Below are positions 54,869-62,074 of a stretch of 64,000 bases of DNA, one piece after another. The translations under genes and the position numbers were made by a program. Below the pieces are notes generated by a model that searched no databases, had not been told where the DNA came from, and saw nothing but the letters and a program-made list of their open reading frames with translations. This DNA is from an uncultured Ruminiclostridium sp. (GTDB lineage Bacteria; Bacillota; Clostridia; Oscillospirales; Ruminococcaceae): the NCBI GenBank assembly GCA_947624435.1, contig CANQKE010000006.1:1-64000 (forward strand), written 5' to 3'. The stretch's first letter is position 1. The number at the start of each line of letters is the position of its first letter.

Positions 54869-57211
54869 ATGGACTATACCACACTGAAAAAGCAGGTGCT
54901 GGAAAAATACTTCGGTCATATGAACGATATGCAGCGAAAAGCGGTGTTCACCGTAAACGGAGCGCTGCTGATAATCGCCGGAGCGGGCAGCGGCAAGACC
55001 ACCGTTCTGGTGAACCGCATAGCAAATATCATACTTTTCGGCAGCGCTTGTGAAAGCAGTGCCGAGCGTGAATTGTCCGAAAGCGACTATCGGTTTGTTC
55101 AAAGCTATCTTGACGGCGAGGTGGATAATTCAGTTGCCGCGTCAAGGTTATCCGAGATATTCGCGGAGGATAAGGTCATGCCGTGGCGGATATTGGCGGT
55201 GACTTTTACTAACAAAGCGGCGTCGGAGCTTAAGGAAAGGCTGCTCTCGCTGGGGGCGAACGTGGACGGGATATGGGCGTCTACCTTCCATTCCGCATGC
55301 GTGAGGATACTCAGAACGGACATCGAGGAGCTGGGACTGGGCTACAAGTCGAACTTTACGGTCTACGACGCGGACGACAGCCTCAGGGTGATAAAAAACG
55401 TCATGAAAGAGCGCGGGCTTTCCGAAAAGGCGATACCGCCGAAATCGGTGCAGAACGCCATTTCTCGCGCAAAAGACCAGCTTATCACGCCGGAAAAGTT
55501 CATCACCGCCGGCAAAAACGGCGAGGACTATATTTTGTCCATGGTAAAAACGATATACACCGATTACCGCGACCGCCTGCTCAGCGCGAACGCACTGGAT
55601 TTCGACGACATAATCATGATAACGGTACGGCTGCTGGAGCAGTGCGGCGAGGTGCGCGAGCGGTGGCAGACGCGTTTTCGCTACATAATGGTGGACGAGT
55701 ATCAGGATACCAACATGGCGCAGTACCGATTGGTGTCGCTGCTTTCCGGCAAAAGCGGCAACCTTTGCGTGGTGGGCGACGAGGATCAGAGCATATACCG
55801 CTTTCGCGGGGCTACTATAGAGAATATACTTTCGTTTGAGCGGCAGTTTGACGCAAAGACCGTAAAGCTCGAGCAGAATTACCGCTCTACCGAAACTATC
55901 TTAGCGGCGGCGAACGCGGTAATAGAAAACAACACCCAGCACAAGCAAAAAACGCTGTGGTCTAAGCTCGGCAAGGGGGAAAAGGTGGCGCTGTCACGGC
56001 TTTCCACCGAGCAGGAGGAGGCCATGTTCGTCGCTGACAGGATAATGGAGTCGCTTAAAGAGGGACGGCGCTATTCGGATAACGTGGTACTGTACCGCAA
56101 CAACGCGCAGTCCCGCACGATAGAGACCGCGCTTGCGAAAAGCGGCATACCCTACAGGATAATCGGCGGCGTGCGCTTTTACGAGCGAAAGGAGATAAAG
56201 GACATAGTCGCATATCTGAGCGTGCTGAACAACAATTTCGACGAGGTGAGGTTTTCCCGCATAATCAACGAGCCGCTGCGCGGGATAGGCGCGGCGACGC
56301 AGGAGGAGATACTGAACATCTCGCACGGTATGGGGTTATCTCCTATAGAGGTCATGCTTGAAAGCGAGGGGCTGCCTACCCTGTCAAAAAAAGCAAAGGT
56401 GCTTGTGCCGCTGGGAGAACTGTTCGCCGAGCTTTCCGCGTCGGCGGACGACATCGCGGACGGCAATATAATTGACGAGGTGCTGGACATGTTCGGCTAC
56501 CGCGACGCGCTTAAAGCGCAGGGACTTGAGGGTGAAATGCGGCTTGAGAACATAAACGAGCTTAAATCCAACCTGATAACCTTTGCCAAAGAAAACGAGG
56601 GCTGCGGGTTATCGGAATTTCTGGAGCAGGTGGCGCTGGTTTCCGATATGGACAGCTACGAGCAGGACGAGGACCGCGTGGTGCTGATGACGATACATTC
56701 CGCTAAGGGGCTGGAATTTGACACGGTCTTTCTTGTAGGCGCCGAGGAGAATATCTTTCCGGGCTACCGCTCAATGCTCGATCCGACGGAGATAGAGGAG
56801 GAGCGCAGGCTTGCTTATGTTGCGATAACCCGCGCTAAGCGAAAATTACATATCACCTGTGTAAAACAGCGTATGCTGTACGGTCAGACCATGCGCAACC
56901 GCGTTTCCCGCTTTGCGGCGGAGATACCCGCGCAGTATATGGAATATAACGACAAAACTATAACACAGCAGCGCGAATATATCCCGCAGCGGCAGAACAC
57001 CGGATATCTTCAGCAGCGACCCAAGCCGGCTGTAACCGAAGCTTCCAATGAAATTTACAACGAGGGTGACCGCGTGCAGCATAAGGTATTCGGCGAGGGG
57101 ACGGTGCTTTCCGCTAAGCCTATGGGCGGAGATTGGCTGCTGGAGGTTGCGTTCGATACGCAGGGAACTAAGAAGATAGCGGCGAAATTCTCGAAAATGA
57201 AGAAGATATAG
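54869..57211 (+). CDS. pcrA: UvrD/PcrA-type DNA helicase
   Basis: The 780-residue superfamily 1A helicase has Walker A AGAGSGKTTVLVNR (about 35-48), motif II VDEYQDTN (about 275), the arginine motif QNYRST (about 335) and motif VI RRLAYVAITRAKRKL (about 640). The C-terminal Tudor-like domain (GDRVQHKVFGEGTVLSAKP) is the RNA-polymerase-contacting module of PcrA. PcrA removes RecA and works in repair and plasmid replication. About 35 extra residues lie between motifs I and Ia (SACESSAERELSESDY). AGGGAGAG precedes the ATG. Confidence 0.95.
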   Translation: MDYTTLKKQVLEKYFGHMNDMQRKAVFTVNGALLIIAGAGSGKTTVLVNRIANIILFGSACESSAERELSESDYRFVQSYLDGEVDNSVAASRLSEIFAEDKVMPWRILAVTFTNKAASELKERLLSLGANVDGIWASTFHSACVRILRTDIEELGLGYKSNFTVYDADDSLRVIKNVMKERGLSEKAIPPKSVQNAISRAKDQLITPEKFITAGKNGEDYILSMVKTIYTDYRDRLLSANALDFDDIIMITVRLLEQCGEVRERWQTRFRYIMVDEYQDTNMAQYRLVSLLSGKSGNLCVVGDEDQSIYRFRGATIENILSFERQFDAKTVKLEQNYRSTETILAAANAVIENNTQHKQKTLWSKLGKGEKVALSRLSTEQEEAMFVADRIMESLKEGRRYSDNVVLYRNNAQSRTIETALAKSGIPYRIIGGVRFYERKEIKDIVAYLSVLNNNFDEVRFSRIINEPLRGIGAATQEEILNISHGMGLSPIEVMLESEGLPTLSKKAKVLVPLGELFAELSASADDIADGNIIDEVLDMFGYRDALKAQGLEGEMRLENINELKSNLITFAKENEGCGLSEFLEQVALVSDMDSYEQDEDRVVLMTIHSAKGLEFDTVFLVGAEENIFPGYRSMLDPTEIEEERRLAYVAITRAKRKLHITCVKQRMLYGQTMRNRVSRFAAEIPAQYMEYNDKTITQQREYIPQRQNTGYLQQRPKPAVTEASNEIYNEGDRVQHKVFGEGTVLSAKPMGGDWLLEVAFDTQGTKKIAAKFSKMKKI

Positions 57212-57220
57212 GGCGAATAT

Positions 57221-57877
57221 ATGAAGATAAAAGCGGTAATATTTGACATGGACGGGCTTATGCTGGACACCGAAAAGCTGTTAGTGCGGTTTTGGTGCGA
57301 GGCGGCGCGGGAATACGGCTTTCCCATGGAGCGTGAGCATGCGCTGGCGCTGCGTTCTTTCGCGGGGAAGTTTGCCGCGCCGAGGCTTAAAGAATGGTTC
57401 GGCGATAACTGCGATTATAAAAAGATACGCGCCCGCCGCATAGAGCTGATGAACGCGTATATAAAGCAGCATCCTACTGAGAAAAAGCCGGGGCTGGATA
57501 CGCTGCTGGACTATCTTAATACAAACGGCTACCGCACGGCGGTGGCGACCGCTACCGACATTGACCGCGCGCGGGAATATCTTATCCCGGCCGGAGTGTA
57601 TGACAAATTTGAACAGGTGATCTGCGGCAACATGATACAAAACGGCAAGCCCTGTCCCGATATTTATCTTTATGCCTGCGAAAAGCTGGGATTGCCGCCG
57701 AAAAACTGCATGGCGCTTGAGGACAGCCCGAACGGCGTTGCCTCGGCGAGCGGCGCCGGCTGCGTTACGGTCATGGTGCCGGATCTTACCCCTCCCGCTA
57801 AAGAACAGCTGGAAAAGGTTTACGCCGTTTGCGATTCGCTGGATAAAGTGATAGACGTTCTTAAAAAGATGAAATAA
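57221..57877 (+). CDS. HAD-superfamily hydrolase, beta-phosphoglucomutase/sugar-phosphatase type
   Basis: The 218-residue protein has FDMDGLMLDTE (motif 1), TATDI (motif 2, about 107), NGKPCPDIYLYA (motif 3, about 141) and ALEDSPNGVASA (motif 4, about 166). The helical cap matches beta-phosphoglucomutase-like sugar phosphatases. Substrate unknown. It follows pcrA by nine bases and ends at a terminator. Confidence 0.88.
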   Translation: MKIKAVIFDMDGLMLDTEKLLVRFWCEAAREYGFPMEREHALALRSFAGKFAAPRLKEWFGDNCDYKKIRARRIELMNAYIKQHPTEKKPGLDTLLDYLNTNGYRTAVATATDIDRAREYLIPAGVYDKFEQVICGNMIQNGKPCPDIYLYACEKLGLPPKNCMALEDSPNGVASASGAGCVTVMVPDLTPPAKEQLEKVYAVCDSLDKVIDVLKKMK

Positions 57878-57880
57878 ATT

Positions 57881-57916
57881 ATCGGCAAGTATGTTTTTGC
57901 ATACCTGCCGATTTTT
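57881..57916 (+). terminator. Terminator of the pcrA-HAD operon
   Basis: A 13-base stem with one mismatch (57881-57893 with 57900-57912), then TTTTT. Confidence 0.82.
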
Positions 57917-57943
57917 AATACTATAGGAACAGCGGCACGCTTG

Positions 57944-58498
57944 TTACTGTGCCGGTTTTTGACGGGATATCATTTTAAGCGTCTTTTTCATCGCCATAGC
58001 GGCAAGATACGCCAATACCACGCTTACCGCGTCTTTGATAAGATACGGCGCGGATACCGTCAAAAACGCCGGTATCGGCTCGGTGCCGGACAGTAACGCA
58101 TATTGAGCCGTACCTAAAAGATGAAGCGCCAAAAGTCCCGCCATGCCGAAGATCATTTTAAGCGCGGGATTTTTCACCCCGATACCGCACAGTGCCGCAA
58201 GTGCGATAAAGCCGATAATAAAGCCGCCGGTAAGTCCCATAATAGAAGCGATGCCGCCTTTGAATCCGGCGAACACCGGCACGCCTATCGCTCCTATCGC
58301 TATATATACCGAAATTGCCGCCGCGCCTTTTCCCGCGCCGAGGAAATATCCGCACAGCGCCACCGCAAAGGTTTGCAGCGTTATAGGTACGCCGCTCGGC
58401 ATAGGTACCGACACCTGCGAAAGAATAGCGGTTATCGCGGCGAATAAAGCGCACAGCACCATTGCGGTGATTTTTTCGTTTTGCTTTTGTTTACTCAT
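57944..58498 (-). CDS. bioY: Biotin transporter substrate-binding subunit
   Basis: The 184-residue protein has six membrane helices and the BioY segments PMPSGVPITLQTFAVALCG, LGAGKGAAAISVYIAIGAIGVPVF and GLTGGFIIGF. BioY is the S component of ECF-type biotin transporters. A GGTTGACAA half-site overlaps its -35, similar to half of a BirA operator, but no full dyad is seen. AAAAGGAG precedes the ATG. Confidence 0.95.
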   Translation of the reverse strand: MSKQKQNEKITAMVLCALFAAITAILSQVSVPMPSGVPITLQTFAVALCGYFLGAGKGAAAISVYIAIGAIGVPVFAGFKGGIASIMGLTGGFIIGFIALAALCGIGVKNPALKMIFGMAGLLALHLLGTAQYALLSGTEPIPAFLTVSAPYLIKDAVSVVLAYLAAMAMKKTLKMISRQKPAQ

Positions 58499-58536
58499 GT
58501 GTTCTCCTTTTGATATTGCCTTATCTAACGCTGATT

Positions 58537-58565
58537 ATTTTACCACAAAAACAAAATTTTGTCAA
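58537..58565 (-). promoter_or_regulatory. bioY promoter
   Basis: On the minus strand TTGACA (58560-58565) and TAAAAT (58537-58542) are 17 bases apart. Confidence 0.75.
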
Positions 58566-58597
58566 CCTTAAAGGGTTTGTAAATTGCGGTTTTTGTA

Positions 58598-58626
58598 TTG
58601 ACTTTTTTACCATAATATAGTATACT
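58598..58626 (+). promoter_or_regulatory. Promoter of the glycan-assembly cluster
   Basis: TTGACT (58598-58603) and TATACT (58621-58626) are 17 bases apart. The leader of about 120 bases to the first gene holds a CGGCTTTCGGCGG-type stem but no named element. Confidence 0.78.
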
Positions 58627-58749
58627 TAAAATGTATAGTTATAACTATTTACAGACATATTCGGCTTTCGGCGGAGGATAATAAGATACCGTACGGACTA
58701 AAGCCGCGGCTTAATATGCCGAAATTTTGTTTTCAGAGGGGGGAGCGGA

Positions 58750-59925
58750 TTGAGCGGCCGCGTATTATTTGTAGCGTCTGTCGCAAAAAAGCATATTCTG
58801 CAATTCCATATCCCTTATCTGAAATGGTTCAAGGAGCAGGGCTATACCGTAGACGTCTGCGCAGGAAACGATTTTGACTTTGGCGAAAAGCCTAAGATAC
58901 CGTACTGCGACCATTTTTATCAGGTGCCGTTTTATCGTTCTCCGATCGCACTGAAAAATTTCACCTCCTATAGAGAGGTAAAGAGGCTGGCGGAGAAGAA
59001 TAAATACGACGTTATACACTTCCATACTCCGGTAGCGGCGGTTATAGGCCGCTTAGCCGTGAGAAAACCCCGAAAAAAAGGCACCGTTGTGCTGTATACC
59101 GCGCACGGCTTTCATTTTTATAAAGGCGCGCCGAAGCTGTACAAGCTGTACTATCTGATAGAAAAACTGCTCGTGCGTTTTACCGACGGACTTATTACGA
59201 TAAATCAAGAGGATCACGGAGTTGCGAAAAGGATATGCAAGGGGAAAAAATGCCTGCCGTTCATTATCCCGGGAATAGGGGCGCAGCTGGACAAGGTCGG
59301 CGGCGGGGACAGACAGGCGATACGAAAACAGTTCAAAATACCGCAGGACGCTTTCCTTATAATGTCAAATTCCGAAATAAACGCAAATAAGAACGTTGAG
59401 ATGTCGGTAAAGGCGGCGGCCGAGGTAAAGAACGTATATATGCTGGTCTGCGGCAACGGAGGCATGCTGAGAAGCTGCGAGGAGCTGGCGGAGCAGCTCG
59501 GCGCTAAGGACAGGATAATTTTTGCCGGATACCGATATGACGCAAAGCAATTGCTGTCCGCCGCCGACGCGTTCATCTTCCCCAGCCGCAGAGAGGGGCT
59601 TGGTCTTGCCGCGATAGAGGCTATGGCGGCGGGACTTCCGCTTATTGCGGCGGCTAACCGGGGTACTTTGGAATACGCCGTCGACGGGGTGAACGCCATG
59701 CTGTACGCTCCCGACGATTATATGGGATTTTGCGGCGCGTTAAGACGGCTCAGCGACGATAAAGAGCTTTGTAAGATACTAGGAGAAAACGGCAAAAAAG
59801 CCGCGCAAAAATACAGTCTTGACTGTGCGACGGCGGCGATGACGGATATATACAGACAGATGCTGCCGGGGCTTACGGCAGAGAAAAAAGACGCGGCTTT
59901 GAAAGAAAACGCGTCAAAAGCATAG
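58750..59925 (+). CDS. GT4-family glycosyltransferase
   Basis: The 391-residue enzyme has the two-domain GT-B fold. The N-terminal half has HIPYLKWFKEQGYTVDVCA and DVIHFHTPVAAVIGRLA; the C-terminal half has the nucleotide-sugar motif PSRREGLGLAAIEAMAAGLP (EX7E-type, about 277-296). It resembles capsule and exopolysaccharide transferases. The start is TTG at 58750 after AGAGGGGGGAG. First gene of the cluster. Confidence 0.92.
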   Translation: MSGRVLFVASVAKKHILQFHIPYLKWFKEQGYTVDVCAGNDFDFGEKPKIPYCDHFYQVPFYRSPIALKNFTSYREVKRLAEKNKYDVIHFHTPVAAVIGRLAVRKPRKKGTVVLYTAHGFHFYKGAPKLYKLYYLIEKLLVRFTDGLITINQEDHGVAKRICKGKKCLPFIIPGIGAQLDKVGGGDRQAIRKQFKIPQDAFLIMSNSEINANKNVEMSVKAAAEVKNVYMLVCGNGGMLRSCEELAEQLGAKDRIIFAGYRYDAKQLLSAADAFIFPSRREGLGLAAIEAMAAGLPLIAAANRGTLEYAVDGVNAMLYAPDDYMGFCGALRRLSDDKELCKILGENGKKAAQKYSLDCATAAMTDIYRQMLPGLTAEKKDAALKENASKA

Positions 59926-59936
59926 GCGGAGAGAGA

Positions 59937-61268
59937 TTGAACAAGGATTATCTGAAGATACTGAAGAGCGACGCCGCGCTGGCTTCGGCGGCGGAGCGGA
60001 TACTTCGGGAAGAGGAAAAAGAAGATGTTTTCGCATGGACGACGGCTCATGTGACCGCGCCGGTGCTGTTTTGCTATGTCCTTTTTATCCTGTCGGAGGC
60101 GAAAAAGCTGGGGATAAGACGGATATATTTCCTTGCAAGAGACGGATATATAATGAATATTATAGCGCGTGAGCTGTGCGAAAGGACAGGCTTTGACATC
60201 GACTGCCGGTATCTGTACTGCTCGCGCTATTCTCTTAAAAACGCGCTGTATTATCTTTGCGATACTTCCGAAAAAGCGGAGGAGAGCGGGATATTCGGCA
60301 GATGCGCAAGACAGTCCGCGTCAAATACATTGCTGCGCGCGGGGTTCGATAAGGAGCAGCGGGGATCGGTCTACCGCGATATCGGCTTTGCGGGCAGCGA
60401 GGACGCGCAGATGACCAACGCGGAGCATGACGTATTTTGTGAAAAGCTTAAGCAGAGCGAATTGTTTTTGTCGATGTTAAGAGAGAACGCAAAGGATAAA
60501 TATGAGCTGATACAGGAATACTTTGAGCAGGAGGGGCTGTTTGAGGATATCCCTTACGCGCTGGCGGATACCGGCTGGCTCGGCTCTATCCAAAGCGCGT
60601 TTGAGCAGCTTACCGAGGGGAAACGAGCCTGCGAAGAGGTGCGCGGGTTTTATTTCGGGCTGTTCAAAGCGCTGTCGGGGGAGAAATATCACCCGTTCCT
60701 CTTTTCCGGAGAGGACGCGCACAAGGTCGTGCCGCGCTTTTGTAATAATTTGTTTGAGTGCTTTTGCTCCGCCCCTCACGGAATGACTATCGGCTACAAC
60801 AAAGAAAACGGCTTGATAGTACCTATAACGGGGACGGTGCTGCCGTCTGCGGCAAGGCCGGCTCAGCTTCAATGCGATATCGCCCGCCGCTTTGCAAAGG
60901 AGTGCACTCCTAACGCAGGCAGCATAGATATAAACAACGCAAAAAAGATATGTAAAAAGCTGCTGATAAGGCTTATGTATTCTCCTACAAAGGAAGAGGC
61001 AGAGGCGTTTTCGGTATTCAGCTTCTGTGATGATTCCACCGAGAAAAATCTTGAGCCTATCGCCGAAAAATGCGATAAGCAAAGCCTTAAAAGCCTGCTT
61101 TTTGTAAGAAGAATGCTCAACAGGCTGAGCGGAGGAAATATTTATCCCGATAAAGGGGTATATTGGCTTTACGGTACTATCGCGCTGTCCGACGTTAAGC
61201 CGAAATGCTTATACAGGCTGAGCGTTCGGCTGTGGGAAAAGCTCAGGCTGCTGCGGGAAAAGAGGTAG
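59937..61268 (+). CDS. COG5610-type C-terminal domain protein, stand-alone, glycan cluster
   Basis: The 443-residue protein shares its core with the C-terminal half of the last gene of the window: YFLARDGYIMNII (about 64-76), a CSRYSL segment (about 97), and ALADTGWLGSIQSAF (about 207-221). It lacks the HAD phosphatase domain. COG5610-type proteins are found with polysaccharide genes; their reaction is unclear. No signal peptide is present, so it is cytoplasmic. The start is TTG at 59937, preceded by GGCGGAGAGAG. Function could be transfer of a phosphate-linked group to glycans; this is inference from location. Confidence 0.75.
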   Translation: MNKDYLKILKSDAALASAAERILREEEKEDVFAWTTAHVTAPVLFCYVLFILSEAKKLGIRRIYFLARDGYIMNIIARELCERTGFDIDCRYLYCSRYSLKNALYYLCDTSEKAEESGIFGRCARQSASNTLLRAGFDKEQRGSVYRDIGFAGSEDAQMTNAEHDVFCEKLKQSELFLSMLRENAKDKYELIQEYFEQEGLFEDIPYALADTGWLGSIQSAFEQLTEGKRACEEVRGFYFGLFKALSGEKYHPFLFSGEDAHKVVPRFCNNLFECFCSAPHGMTIGYNKENGLIVPITGTVLPSAARPAQLQCDIARRFAKECTPNAGSIDINNAKKICKKLLIRLMYSPTKEEAEAFSVFSFCDDSTEKNLEPIAEKCDKQSLKSLLFVRRMLNRLSGGNIYPDKGVYWLYGTIALSDVKPKCLYRLSVRLWEKLRLLREKR

Positions 61269-61270
61269 GT

Positions 61271-62056
61271 ATGCCGCTGATATCGGTGATAATGAGCGTA
61301 TATAACAGCGACCGCGAGATGCTTACAAAATCGGTGCAGTCGGTGCTGACGCAGACATTGGGCGATTTCGAGCTGATAATATGCGATGACAACAGCGAGT
61401 CGGGCAGTCTTGATTATCTGCCGGAGGACAGCAGGATAAAAATAATTTCCTCCGGCAAAAACAAGGGGCTTGCGCGCGGGCTGAACCTTTGCTTAGAGCA
61501 TGCGGCAGGAAAATATATCGCGCGTCAGGACGACGACGACTGGTCGGTACCGGAAAGGTTTGAAAAGCAGGCGGCGTTTCTTGACGGCAGACCGGATATA
61601 GCCTTTGTCGGCAGCGACTGCGCGTTGTTTGACAGCGGCGGTAATGTACACGGCTCGCGCAGTATGCCTGCTGAGGTGGAGAAAACCGATTTTCTTTTCA
61701 ATTCCCCTTTTATACACGGCAGCGTGATGTTCCGCCGGGAGGTGTTCGATTCCTGCCGCTACCGCCTTACCGGAAGAACGAAGAAATACGAGGATTACGA
61801 CCTTTTTATGAGGCTGTACGCCGAGGGATTCAAGGCGGCGAACATCAACGAGCAGCTTTATTATTTTTATTATGATACAAATTTACGTTCCGTCCCGTTT
61901 CGTATGCGGGTGGACGAATATAAGGTCAGAATGAACGGCTTCAAAAAGCTGGGGCTGATGCCGAAAGGTTTTTTCCATGCGATAAAGCCGCTGGTGCTGG
62001 GCATTCTTCCGAGCAGGCTGCAAATGCGGCTGAAAAAGGCATTCAACAAGGTGTAA
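61271..62056 (+). CDS. GT2-family glycosyltransferase
   Basis: The 261-residue enzyme has the GT-A core: PLISVIMSVYNSDREML at the start, ELIICDDNSESGS (about 39), GLARGLNLCLEHAAGKYIARQDDDDWS with the metal-binding DDD (about 69-95), and HGSVMFRREV and KYEDYDLFMRLY (ED motif, about 177). The ATG at 61271 is chosen over an in-frame start at 61205 inside the previous gene because conserved sequence begins here. Three bases separate it from the previous stop. Confidence 0.93.
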   Translation: MPLISVIMSVYNSDREMLTKSVQSVLTQTLGDFELIICDDNSESGSLDYLPEDSRIKIISSGKNKGLARGLNLCLEHAAGKYIARQDDDDWSVPERFEKQAAFLDGRPDIAFVGSDCALFDSGGNVHGSRSMPAEVEKTDFLFNSPFIHGSVMFRREVFDSCRYRLTGRTKKYEDYDLFMRLYAEGFKAANINEQLYYFYYDTNLRSVPFRMRVDEYKVRMNGFKKLGLMPKGFFHAIKPLVLGILPSRLQMRLKKAFNKV

Positions 62057-62074
62057 GACAGGTCAGGGTGAAAA

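Noticed and set aside
58499-58600. BirA operator before bioY
   Set aside because: Only one half-site (GGTTGACAA) is present and it is also the -35; the matching half is missing.
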